From positions 372,001 to 436,000 of the forward strand of contig JANCYW010000002.1 in the NCBI GenBank assembly GCA_026184775.1: a DNA stretch of 64,000 bases, given 5' to 3'. This DNA comes from Cyanidium caldarium (taxonomy: Eukaryota; Rhodophyta; Bangiophyceae; Cyanidiales; Cyanidiaceae). How positions within the stretch are numbered: position 1 is the first letter of the stretch; each line of letters opens with the position of its first letter. This document shows positions 19,133-27,720 of this stretch, in pieces. A model generated the notes under the pieces. That model did not search any database. It saw only the letters and a list, made by a program, of their open reading frames with translations, and had not been told where the DNA came from. The position numbers and the translations under genes are program-made.

Positions 19133-20479
19133 TTAACGCGCTCGCGCGCTGGTCCGCGACACATCCGTATCGGTGGTGTCTTGCCGTTCGTCCGACTCGA
19201 GCACGGCGCGGTTGGCCTCGCGCGCAAGCTTGGCCATCTCGTTCGCGCCGAGCGCCGCCTTCACCGCCGCCTTCATCCGATTCCGCTTCGCCTCCTGCAT
19301 GGCCCGCAATCCGGCGGTGCTGGACAAGCTGGCCACCGACTGTGTGGTCGACGTGCACCACGGATGCCGCAACGCCTCGTCGGCACTTAACCGCGCCTCC
19401 GGATCCACTTGCAACAACCCGCGCACCAGCGACTTGGCCTCGTCACTGATCTGCGCCCACTCGGAGTCGCGAAACTTGTACTGACAGCGCACGATGCGCC
19501 GCATGATCTCGTAATCGTCGCGCCCGTAAAACGGCATCTTTCCGCTTAACATGATGAATAAGATAACACCGGCGCTCCAGCAGTCCACCTTGGAAGTGTA
19601 CGCAGTGTGCTTCACGATTTCCGGCGCCACGTATCCGGGCGTGCCGATGCACGTGCGCATCAGCGCATCGTCGCTGGTGCCTATCATGTTGGCCAATCCA
19701 AAGTCGGCGATCTTGACGTGCATCTTGCCGGGCGACACGTCGCGCTCTACCGTCAGCAAATTCTCCGGCTTCAAATCGCGGTGGGCAATGCCGCGATTGT
19801 GTAGATACGCCACGCCGCGCATCAGCTGTCGGAACACGTGCGCACCATCGCGCTCGCTGAACGCGCCCGCTGCAGCAATGCGATCGAACAGCTCGCCACC
19901 TTGCATCTTCTCCATTACAATGTAGAGCGCGTCCGGGCTGTCGTAAATGTCGTACGTGGTCACGCAGTTCGGATGCTGCACCGCCATCATGATCTCGATC
20001 TCCCGCGACAGAAGCAGCGCGTCACCTCCCTCCAGGTCGGGCTTTTTGATCACCTTCACCGCCACCTCTTCGCCGGTCACCTTGTCGTTGGCGTTGTATA
20101 CCACCGCGAAAGCGCCCTCGCCCAGCTTGCTGCCCATTTCGTAATCGCGCTGGAAGCAGCGCTCGATGCCCTGTTTGATCTTCTCGTGCCAGATCTGCGC
20201 ATCAGTCTCACTGGCGGCGGTAAAATCCACGGTGCGATCCGAAGTGACCACCCGCAAGCCCTTGACGCCGGCGCGCTCCACTGTGGCGCCCGTCAGCGAG
20301 CTCACCCAGGTCGGCTCGCCGTCCGCCTTGTCGCGGTAGTTGCGCAGCGTGGCGCCGGCGACCACAATCCACCGCTTCGCACTGGAAAACATGCGCCCTT
20401 TCTTGTGGAGATATCCCGCGTGGTGCACCGGCGGCCCGTGCCGCATCGCCATCCGTGGCGACGTCGGCGCGCCCGCCAT
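19133..20479 (-). CDS. PH-domain protein kinase, CaMK-like
   Basis: 448 residues from the ATG at 20479. Residues 19-106 form a PH domain (HHAGYLHKKGRMFSSAKRW ... AQIWHEKIKQGI). The kinase domain spans about 114-377 with the Gly loop GEGAFAVVY, VAVKVIKK (Lys142), HRDLKPENLL (233-242), DFGLA (259-263), GTPGYVAPEI and DCWSAGVILFIMLSGKMPF, so it should be active. The activation segment and subdomain XI are of the CaMK/DAPK type, not AGC, so this is not a PKB homologue despite the PH domain. There is no calmodulin-binding site or EF hand that I can see. Membrane recruitment through phosphoinositides is inferred. Convergent with the SET gene. Confidence 0.93.
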   Translation of the reverse strand: MAGAPTSPRMAMRHGPPVHHAGYLHKKGRMFSSAKRWIVVAGATLRNYRDKADGEPTWVSSLTGATVERAGVKGLRVVTSDRTVDFTAASETDAQIWHEKIKQGIERCFQRDYEMGSKLGEGAFAVVYNANDKVTGEEVAVKVIKKPDLEGGDALLLSREIEIMMAVQHPNCVTTYDIYDSPDALYIVMEKMQGGELFDRIAAAGAFSERDGAHVFRQLMRGVAYLHNRGIAHRDLKPENLLTVERDVSPGKMHVKIADFGLANMIGTSDDALMRTCIGTPGYVAPEIVKHTAYTSKVDCWSAGVILFIMLSGKMPFYGRDDYEIMRRIVRCQYKFRDSEWAQISDEAKSLVRGLLQVDPEARLSADEALRHPWCTSTTQSVASLSSTAGLRAMQEAKRNRMKAAVKAALGANEMAKLAREANRAVLESDERQDTTDTDVSRTSARAR

Positions 20480-20879
20480 GACGACTCGGGCGGCTCCGGC
20501 AACCGAGGTTCCTCGCGATAAGTGGTCGCGGCCCTCTCCCAGGGTGAGCCACTGATCGGTGTGTCTCCAGACGTTTAGCGCTCGGCCCGCACGCCCAAAT
20601 GCACGTGCGCGTTGCAGTCAAGCTGCCGTAGTTGGCGGCGCACTCACACACTCGTGCGCAGAACGTTTCAGTGCAAGGGCCAACGTCCTACATGACCGCA
20701 TCGCTCGCGAACAGCGCCTCCGAAACGCGTCACACAGATGCATCCCTGTTATGTCACGCGCAGCTGCATCCCAGGGCGAGGGACGCGATCCGGGCCCGAT
20801 GGGTCGCGCGGCAAACCGCCGTTTGTACGTCGACTGGGTTTGAAAGACGCGGCAAGTGGCGCGGACGCGATGAGCGTGC
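20480..20879. other. Intergenic region upstream of PH-kinase
   Basis: 400 bp that should carry the kinase promoter and, if the small frame at 20880 is real, its promoter too. No clear element seen. Confidence 0.4.
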
Positions 20880-21497
20880 ATGGGTTTGTGCGGCAGCACG
20901 TTGCGGGAGACGGAGGATTGGGGCAAGAAGGATGCAGGGAGAAGAGCGCGAGCGGGATATTTGGAGAAGGAGAGGGGAGTTGATAAGTGGGCGATGAGAG
21001 AGCGGCATGGATCCGCCTCGGGTGAGGACGGCGTGCAGATGCCCCATCGATCGCGAGAGAGGGCCCGAAAAGAGGAACAGAGAACGGAGGCAGTGGTCAC
21101 CGATAGCTCGACTTGTACGCAGTCCGGTGGGAGTGGGGAGGGGAGCGTTGGCAGTGCGTGGTCGGCGCTGCGGCTACTGGGCACCGCCGGCGACATGAGT
21201 GGGTTGTGCAGCGCCTGGGCCACGCCCGACCTGCTGCGTAAGGACACTGCAGGTAGGAGAAGAGAGACGCACAGCACAGAATCAGAGCGTAACGAAGAAC
21301 CGAGCGGCTCTTCGTGGATGTTATGGCGACGCATCCAGGGGCGTCCGCTGTTGCGGACTCGGGAGCGAAATGCGGGCGCACCAGGCGGTTGCCAGGCGCA
21401 GCGGGCGATGTGGCCAGCGTCGTTGGAAACCGATGGCGTTCGTGACAGCGGACCGACACCAAACACCCCGCCGATCGTGCGCCGCTTACAATTCTGA
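20880..21497 (+). CDS. Candidate small protein with N-myristoylation-like start
   Basis: Open frame of 205 residues in an otherwise empty 1-kb gap, ending 35 bp from the convergent SMP/C2 gene. It starts MGLCGSTLRE: Gly2, Ser6 and a Cys in between fit an N-myristoylation plus palmitoylation signal. The rest is rich in Arg, Glu and Ser with a short Ala/Leu/Gly segment around residues 95-118. No family is recognised, and codon use is less GC-rich at third positions than in neighbours. An overlapping antisense frame (20618-21466) is also long, so one or both may be accidental. Doubtful. Confidence 0.3.
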   Translation: MGLCGSTLRETEDWGKKDAGRRARAGYLEKERGVDKWAMRERHGSASGEDGVQMPHRSRERARKEEQRTEAVVTDSSTCTQSGGSGEGSVGSAWSALRLLGTAGDMSGLCSAWATPDLLRKDTAGRRRETHSTESERNEEPSGSSWMLWRRIQGRPLLRTRERNAGAPGGCQAQRAMWPASLETDGVRDSGPTPNTPPIVRRLQF

Positions 21498-21532
21498 GCA
21501 TCGATGTGCTCGGCGTCTCCCGAGCGCTTTCT

Positions 21533-23698
21533 CTACAAGTCGCGCTTCAGCCGGTCGGGCTCCAGCACCTCCACCGACACCGATTCCCTCGCGCTGCCGT
21601 CTACACGGTCCGGGCGGACGGCCGTGCCTGGGTCTCCATCGCGTCGGACGGACGATCGGTTTGACGCTGTCTCGTTCATCGGCGTCGACGCTCGCGATGG
21701 GGAGCTCGACTCGCCTCCTCTATTCTGTACCGCGTCCTCCTCGGTGTAACCCAACAAATCCTCGTCGTCGGAATCCACATAAGCCTGATACTGCAGACCC
21801 AGGTGCAGACGACCTTCGTCGCCCACCGAACCGCGCAGCGGCACCCACAAGTCGCGGCGCTGCCCATCCCTCAGTGCGGACACCGGCATGCTAAACACCC
21901 CGATCACCCGATGCTTCAGGCCGAACCGATCCGCCACCTCCACCAGCAGCCGCGCCGAGTCCGGATTGCGCACCGGCAGCTCAAACAGCTGATTCCACTG
22001 CGGCTGGCCGCGAGCGCTGTGCGCGCTGGTGCTCTTGTCGGGTCGGCTGCGCACCATCGAGCCGTCCACCGATATGTAACAGAACGGATTGCTGAGCCCG
22101 AGCGAGGTGGTGCCGCTGAGGTTGCGCGCCCCGTACAGCATGACCACCAGCAAACCGGCATCTTCGCTGGGATCGTCGAATGCCTCGCCGCCCACATCAG
22201 CCGCCGAGCGCCAGTCGCCCCACACGCCTTCCTCGCCGCCGTCGACGCCGTTGCCGGTTTTGGCAGCGGACGCTTTGAGCAGGAAGCGCGCCTTGGTCAG
22301 GGCACCCATACACGGATCGACGCGCGAGCCGGTCCACGCGCCCATGCGCGCGTACTGGCCGAGCTGTGCGAGCGTGGCCGGCTTGGCCACCACGATTTTG
22401 TTGGGCAGCACGAAGCGGTTGGGAATATCCACCGTGAGCAATTGGCGCAAGAAGGAGCGCAGACCGGGCACCTCCATGACATCCACCAGCTTGAACGGCT
22501 TCAGCTGCAGATCGATGAGCGGTCGGCGCAGCAACGCCACATTCACAATGCCCAGGTAGGGCGGTTCGGGAATCAGGCGCGCCCGCACCCACAGCTGCGC
22601 ATCCATATCCAGACCGCTCACAATCACCGGCACGAGGAAGGACAGCCCGCGCGACACCCCCACGCGCACATTCAACAACAGCTTGGCGTCGCCGTCGTAC
22701 CGGAGACCCACCAACAGCACCAGATCGCCATCGGAGCGCGTGGGCATCTTCTCGATAGACGGCAAGCGCACCGCCCGCTCGTGCAGCTCCAATGACTCCA
22801 CGGTGACCGCCTGCAGGAACGGCGGGCGGTTACTGCGCAGCGTGGCATCGATGAGGTCCTGCAGGATGCGCTGCCCGGTAGCGCACAGTTCGCTGTTGTA
22901 CAGACGCCACATTTTGCGGATCGCCGAGTTGATCCACTCCACCGACTCGGCCTCGGTGGTCTCCCGCGACGCGATCGACTCGAGGCGGCTCTTGATGCGC
23001 TCGGTGGTGTCCGCCTCGTCGGCGGCGTCGGCAGTGTCGGCTGAGCGCCGCGCGCTCGTGGCCGTCGCCGATGCCGCCGCCGCTCCGGTGCGCTCGTGGC
23101 CATCGGTGGCCGTTCCGTTCGCCGTGGCAGCGCCGCGGCCACGCCTCCGTAATCGCTCCATGCGCCGCTTGCCAGGCACGTAAAAGATGGATATCACGAT
23201 AGCGACGGCAAACGCGATAACGTCACACACCAGCTGGCTCAGGCGTACCGTCAGGTACGTCAGCAACCACACGCCCAACACCACGTACAGGCCATACGGA
23301 TAAAAAGCCGGCCTTTTGGCGGCGGCCGCATCCATCGGCTGCCGTCGTCGCGCTTCTTGGAATCGCTCGTAGAAGAATCCGATGCTCCGCTTGCAGGCTG
23401 AGCGAGTGCGGTCGATCAAACGCCGGCTGCGCTGTAGAAAACGATGCAGCGTGTCCTCGCCCACGAATGCCAAAGCGGTGCGCCCGCCGTCGCCTTTCGA
23501 GTTGTGAGTGTGCTCCCGATAACGCCAACCGTCGCGCGTGTCGTGCGCCATCCGCCGCAGTCGCACTCGTGGCCGGAGTGGCCCTCGCTGCACAAGCCGC
23601 GTTGGATCTGCGCGGATACGCTCGTCACGCCGATCGTCGGTGCTCACAGACAACGCCGCACCCGCCGGTTCCGACGGTCGCCTCAGCTCGCGCGTCAT
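21533..23698 (-). CDS. SMP and C2 domain protein (extended-synaptotagmin type)
   Basis: Membrane-contact-site lipid-transfer protein. Counting from the ATG at 23698 (721 residues): a hydrophobic hairpin at about 140-175 (LYVVLGVWLLTYLTVRL ... VIAFAVAIVISIFYV) anchors it in the ER. An SMP domain follows at about 235-425 (VEWINSAIRKMWRLYN, LRSFLRQLLTVDIPNRFVLP). One C2 domain sits at about 490-610 (LLVVMLYGARNLSG, SNPFCYISV, PQWNQLFELPV). The Ca-binding aspartates are only partly present, so calcium dependence is uncertain. The tail is Ser/Arg-rich. Further in-frame ATGs lie at 23926 and about 23551; the N-terminal boundary is unsure. Confidence 0.88.
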   Translation of the reverse strand: MTRELRRPSEPAGAALSVSTDDRRDERIRADPTRLVQRGPLRPRVRLRRMAHDTRDGWRYREHTHNSKGDGGRTALAFVGEDTLHRFLQRSRRLIDRTRSACKRSIGFFYERFQEARRRQPMDAAAAKRPAFYPYGLYVVLGVWLLTYLTVRLSQLVCDVIAFAVAIVISIFYVPGKRRMERLRRRGRGAATANGTATDGHERTGAAAASATATSARRSADTADAADEADTTERIKSRLESIASRETTEAESVEWINSAIRKMWRLYNSELCATGQRILQDLIDATLRSNRPPFLQAVTVESLELHERAVRLPSIEKMPTRSDGDLVLLVGLRYDGDAKLLLNVRVGVSRGLSFLVPVIVSGLDMDAQLWVRARLIPEPPYLGIVNVALLRRPLIDLQLKPFKLVDVMEVPGLRSFLRQLLTVDIPNRFVLPNKIVVAKPATLAQLGQYARMGAWTGSRVDPCMGALTKARFLLKASAAKTGNGVDGGEEGVWGDWRSAADVGGEAFDDPSEDAGLLVVMLYGARNLSGTTSLGLSNPFCYISVDGSMVRSRPDKSTSAHSARGQPQWNQLFELPVRNPDSARLLVEVADRFGLKHRVIGVFSMPVSALRDGQRRDLWVPLRGSVGDEGRLHLGLQYQAYVDSDDEDLLGYTEEDAVQNRGGESSSPSRASTPMNETASNRSSVRRDGDPGTAVRPDRVDGSARESVSVEVLEPDRLKRDL

Positions 23699-24190
23699 GG
23701 CCTCCGCTCCGATCAATGGACGCGCGCATAGCGCTGCAGTCGGTATTTCCCACAGCGCCCGCGTAGAGCGCGCTCCGATCGGACGCCCGACCTGCCGCGC
23801 TCTCCACCTCACTGGCTCATCCCACGCTCGCCGCCTCCCCAGAACGCCTCTGCCATTCCACTTTCCATCCACTGGCTTCACGAATGGGCGCGCCTGAACT
23901 CCCCAGGCCCATCGTGCGAGTGTCATCAGCAGCCAGTTGCTGTTGCCCGACAGCGTTCCGTCATCCCCATGTCGTGCACGAGCGCCAAAGCCGCCCAATC
24001 CGTCGACCGTTTGCGGACGGACGAACGAATGACCGGTGGAGGTGTGGAGGGCTTGCGGGTGCAGCGGCGACGCTCACCACTTGCCCAGAGTGTGGTGTCA
24101 CTCGGCGGACCCGGTGGGGTTGGGAGGACGGCGCTGAGGAGGGCGGGTTGATCAAGGGAGAGACGGTTCATTTTTCAAAAGAGCCGGAGG
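23699..24190. other. Divergent intergenic region, SMP/C2 gene / HSL
   Basis: About 490 bp. The SMP/C2 frame is open through most of it (to 23926 with an ATG), so part may be coding. Just before the HSL start is an A/T-rich ATTTTTCAAAA. Confidence 0.4.
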
Positions 24191-27100
24191 ATGTTGCTCA
24201 CGACGAGTGGTGCGGCGGAGACCGACGGGCCGCATGTGGCGTACACCTTGACGTTGGTGTCGAACGTGCGGGTGGGGTTTGCGCGGGTGCGCCAGGCGGC
24301 AGAGATGCTGGCGGCGGCGCTGGCACCGTTGGGCACGGACAGCAGCATCAACCGCAGCGGTATCCGTTATGAGGTGTACCGCGAGGCGGATTCACTCAAG
24401 CTGACCTGTGACGGGATCGCCGACGACTTGGAGACGCTGTTGGAGGTCACCGCGGGCGCGCCGGCGTATGACCCCAGTGCTGATGAGGATTCGGTCGCTG
24501 GCGACGCGCGGGAGCGCCATGCGCGTCGTACGAGTGTGGAGCGGCCCGGACGTCAGCCGCTGGTGGGCCGCGGCTGGGGCGGTCCCCATGCGCCCGGCAA
24601 CGGTTACGAGGCGATACTGTGTATTCTGCTGCGGCTGCTGGCCCGATTGGATGTGGCGTGTGCGCGCACGGCACGCGAAGCCAAAGGGAAACGCGCCCAT
24701 TGGGCAGAGGTGCTGCCGGCCGACGGTTCAGTGGAGGCGATGGTGACTTCGTCCCCGTCGACCGCCGCCGTCGCCTCCAGCACCACCGTGCACGACGCAC
24801 GGGAGCGCCGTGAGTTGGAGCGCCGATGGTTACGGCAGGCGGCGTCCGCATCGGCCAACCAGTTGACGCCGTTCGGTCGACTGGCCGGACACCATCGACA
24901 ACTGAAACAGTACTATGGAGTGCTGCATCTGGCGTGCCGCTGCGCGCGGTCCTCCGACCCGGGTCGGTCGCTGTTTGCGCCCCTGGAGGCGCCGATGGAT
25001 TACCGCAGCTGGATGCCGACGCTGAAGATGGACAGTTTCCAGGGCGTGCATTTTGGGTTTCAGTACGGCAAGGACATTCGGCTGGTGCTCAAAGCGGTGC
25101 AGGTGCTGCGCAACTCGGTGCGGCGCGCCATGCACAGCAACCCCGTCGGTGGCGGTCCGTTGGCGCGCAAATTGGCGCTATTCACCTGGAGCTGGGTGTA
25201 TGCGCATCTGGCGGTGCTGGAGAATTATGGCTACAACACCGAGATGGCGCATCAGCTGGTGGAGCGCTACGCCGGGGCGCTTTCGCGACGATCCGAGACC
25301 GGGGCAGTGCCCGCTCCGCAGACATACAACGCGACGACGACGACGACGACGGCTGCAGAGGGCGCTCGCGTCACCAGCGAGAACGAGGCACCGCCTAGTA
25401 TCGACGAGACACGCATGTTTTTCAATTTGGCCGAGGAGCCGCTCCTGGCCGGGGTGTACGATTTGAAGACCAAGGGCGTTGCGGTGTATCACCCGTTCCA
25501 GATTCCCATCGTGCCGCTGGGTGCAGCGGGAGCGTCTGCCGTGGTGGATGCCGACCAGCCCGAGCACTCCGGCATCGCCGATTTGCTCTCGGTGAGTGTG
25601 GACGGCGGCCGTCCCGATGATGTCGACGCGGTGGAGTGTGTGGTGCGCGGCGGCACGGTGCGCACACGTCGCAGCACCGAACCGGGCAATTACTCGCTGA
25701 TCTATTTGCCGGCGCCGATCGATGCCTGCCTGCTGTCGTATCTGCGGCGACCGATCGCGTTGGACGATGAACGGGGCGGTGGCGTCGAGACGGCGGCCAG
25801 GGCGGCAGCAGCGGTTACTGCGGAGCTAGAGGTAGAGCGAGAAGCGCAAGGCGGCGTAAGCAGGGCGCCTGCCGATGATGGAACTGAATCGGGTGAGATG
25901 ACGCCACTGACGCGGCACGCAACGACGTCGTCGTTCACCCCGCCGCGATATCGTTCCACCAGAGGCGGTACCGCGACCCCAGCGGTGGCGACGCGTGCCA
26001 CTTCCTCGGACACCTCAACGGCTGTGGCGGCCGCTGCCGACGACGCCGATGCTGCTACGGGAGGCGGATCGCGCCTGGCCACGGTGATCTCCGCCTCGGT
26101 CAAGAGCCTGTACCTGCGCCTCGACCGCATGTTGCACACCGACGCTAAGTCGTCGCCGGCCCCGGCGCTGATATTTTTCATGCACGGCGGCGGTTTTGTT
26201 GGACAGAGCTCGCTCACCCACGCGGCGTTTTTGAAACAGATCGCCCACGATCTGCCAGACGCGGTGATCCTTTCCATCGACTATCACCTGGCGCCGGAAT
26301 ACCCGTATCCGATCGCCGTAGAGGAGTGTGTGTTTGCGTACGCCTGGGCGCTGCAGAATGCCTGGCGCCTGGGCACGACGGCGGAACGCGTTGTGTTCTC
26401 GGGCGACAGCGCCGGCGGCAACTTGGCGGTGGCGGTCGCGCTCAAGTTGCACAGTCGCGGCATGCGCCTGCCGGATGGACTGGTGCTGGCGTATCCGGCG
26501 CTGAATTTGAGCATGCAGTGGTCACCGTCGCGGCTGCTGTCGCTGTTTGATCCGCTGCTCTCCACCGATCTTCTGGACCTGATTGTGCGTTCGTACATCC
26601 CGCCGCACGCGGACGCCCGTCGCGACCCGTTCCTCAGTCCGACGCTGGCGGCCACCGACGCCATGCTGCAGGCGCTGCCGCCTGTGGCCATTGTCTGCGG
26701 CGCGTTCGACCCGCTGTTGGACGATGCAGCGGAGTTTGCCCACCGGCTGCGAACGGTGCATGCGGGAACGCCGGCGGCCGAACGCGTCCAGCTGCGCATC
26801 TTCGACGGGTTGCCGCACGGATTTCTGAACATGAGCCTCGGAGTGGACATGGCCAGTGAGGGCACGCGGCAGATGAGTCGATGGATGGGCGAAATGCTGG
26901 GCATCGCATGGCATGGCGGCACGGCGGCTACTGCCGGCCGCAGCGGCGAGCAGAGCGAGATGCAGAGCAAGGCCGGCGAGCGACAGGCACCGTGGACGGT
27001 GGAGGAGCCGCAAACGTCGGCTATGCAGGCGACGGTGCGGGAATTGCAGGATGCGTTGCGCGACGATCTGGCGCCCGAGTCGGAAGATGAGGAAGAAGAG

Positions 27101-27229
27101 GAGACGGGCGACCGCACGTTAGATGCGTCGGTGATGCGGCTCGAATCGATGCTGCCGAACGAGACTTTGGTCCTCACGGGCGGCGCAGTTCATTCGTATC
27201 AGAGCACGGAGGATGAAGCAGTGGATTAG
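24191..27229 (+). CDS. Hormone-sensitive-lipase-type acylglycerol / ester hydrolase
   Basis: 1012 residues. The N-terminal 400 residues match the HSL N-terminal domain pattern: FGRLAGHHRQLKQYYGVLHL, YRSWMPTLKMDSFQGVHFGF and YGKDIRLVLKAVQVLRNSV. The catalytic alpha/beta-hydrolase domain has the oxyanion motif HGGGF (about 665-669), the nucleophile elbow GDSAGG with Ser740, Asp840 in FDPLLDD and His876 in LPHGF, so the triad is complete. Between the domains is a 100-residue Ser/Thr/Ala-rich linker (about 560-640), which in animal HSL is a regulatory region; here it is unconserved. The C-terminus is acidic. Likely acts on neutral lipids in lipid droplets, by family analogy. The ATG at 24191 starts the conserved part. 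Confidence 0.93.
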   Translation: MLLTTSGAAETDGPHVAYTLTLVSNVRVGFARVRQAAEMLAAALAPLGTDSSINRSGIRYEVYREADSLKLTCDGIADDLETLLEVTAGAPAYDPSADEDSVAGDARERHARRTSVERPGRQPLVGRGWGGPHAPGNGYEAILCILLRLLARLDVACARTAREAKGKRAHWAEVLPADGSVEAMVTSSPSTAAVASSTTVHDARERRELERRWLRQAASASANQLTPFGRLAGHHRQLKQYYGVLHLACRCARSSDPGRSLFAPLEAPMDYRSWMPTLKMDSFQGVHFGFQYGKDIRLVLKAVQVLRNSVRRAMHSNPVGGGPLARKLALFTWSWVYAHLAVLENYGYNTEMAHQLVERYAGALSRRSETGAVPAPQTYNATTTTTTAAEGARVTSENEAPPSIDETRMFFNLAEEPLLAGVYDLKTKGVAVYHPFQIPIVPLGAAGASAVVDADQPEHSGIADLLSVSVDGGRPDDVDAVECVVRGGTVRTRRSTEPGNYSLIYLPAPIDACLLSYLRRPIALDDERGGGVETAARAAAAVTAELEVEREAQGGVSRAPADDGTESGEMTPLTRHATTSSFTPPRYRSTRGGTATPAVATRATSSDTSTAVAAAADDADAATGGGSRLATVISASVKSLYLRLDRMLHTDAKSSPAPALIFFMHGGGFVGQSSLTHAAFLKQIAHDLPDAVILSIDYHLAPEYPYPIAVEECVFAYAWALQNAWRLGTTAERVVFSGDSAGGNLAVAVALKLHSRGMRLPDGLVLAYPALNLSMQWSPSRLLSLFDPLLSTDLLDLIVRSYIPPHADARRDPFLSPTLAATDAMLQALPPVAIVCGAFDPLLDDAAEFAHRLRTVHAGTPAAERVQLRIFDGLPHGFLNMSLGVDMASEGTRQMSRWMGEMLGIAWHGGTAATAGRSGEQSEMQSKAGERQAPWTVEEPQTSAMQATVRELQDALRDDLAPESEDEEEEETGDRTLDASVMRLESMLPNETLVLTGGAVHSYQSTEDEAVD

Positions 27230-27309
27230 AGCGGGAGCTTATCGGATGCACATAAAAAGCTAACCAGACATAAGAATGGAGAGCTCACGAGCCCCTCTTC
27301 GTGTCCACC

Positions 27310-27315
27310 AAAAAA
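27310..27315 (-). terminator. RNA polymerase III terminator of the permuted tRNA gene
   Basis: Six T on the minus strand, six bases beyond the last nucleotide of the tRNA 5' half. It marks the end of the transcript after the 5' half, as needed if the 3' half comes first. Confidence 0.85.
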
Positions 27316-27321
27316 CACGAT

Positions 27322-27469
27322 ATCGAACCCGCGTCCTCCCGCTTGCAAAGCGGGCGCCATAACCTCTAGACTACGTCCCCGCGCCGCAGTGCCTGCAGGC
27401 GCGCCGGCCCCGAACGAGCGTGCGAGCAGCGCGCACCCGCGAACTTGGACAATTGTGGAGACGGCGGGA
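27322..27469 (-). tRNA. Circularly permuted tRNA-Ala (UGC)
   Basis: The 3' part of the tRNA precedes its 5' part on the minus strand. Bases 27469-27456 give positions 60-73: T, CCCGC (T-stem 3' strand), CGTCTCC (acceptor 3' strand) and discriminator A. After a 75-base intervening segment (27455-27381), bases 27380-27322 give positions 1-59: acceptor GGGGACG, TA, D arm, anticodon stem-loop CCCGC-TTTGCAA-GCGGG with anticodon TGC, variable AGGAC, T-stem GCGGG and TTCGAT. Joined 59 to 60 they make a 73-nt tRNA with a normal T loop (TTCGATT), fully paired T and anticodon stems, and a seven-pair acceptor with one G-T. The D stem has one T-T mismatch. CCA is not encoded. Flanks can form a bulge-helix-bulge at the 59/60 joint. 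It sits between the convergent HSL and GTP cyclohydrolase genes. Confidence 0.95.
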
Positions 27470-27498
27470 AGCTCGCGCGGGAAAACGAGACAAAAATG

Positions 27499-27506
27499 AA
27501 TATAAA
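27499..27506 (-). promoter_or_regulatory. TATA-like element upstream of the permuted tRNA
   Basis: TTTATATT on the minus strand, about 30 bases upstream of the tRNA 3' half. Its position suits an upstream Pol III element. Function is inferred from position only. Confidence 0.4.
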
Positions 27507-27720
27507 GGGAAAGGGAGGAGTTCCCACGGTCGACACCGCCGGGATGGATATCCTTTACGAAGGGCCCTTCCGGGGACGCTCGACACCAACATTCAGCAGT
27601 CGATCTCCGGAAGCCAGCGCGCCGCACATCGTCGCGGCGCTCCTACCGCTCCCGACCACTCGGTGCGTCTGCCACGCTACTCCCCGATGCCGCCGCGCAC
27701 CACTTCTCCCGTCGCGTTCC

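Noticed and set aside
20618-21466. 282-residue minus-strand frame in the gap after the PH-kinase
   Set aside because: No motif, composition of noncoding DNA, and it overlaps the candidate at 20880 on the other strand.
21533-23998. Longest start of the SMP/C2 frame at 23998
   Set aside because: It begins at TTG, not ATG; ATG starts at 23926 or 23698 are preferred.
27571-27580. GGGGACG near the permuted tRNA as an alternative acceptor partner
   Set aside because: The adjoining bases do not complement the T stem; the copy at 27456-27469 pairs in both stems.
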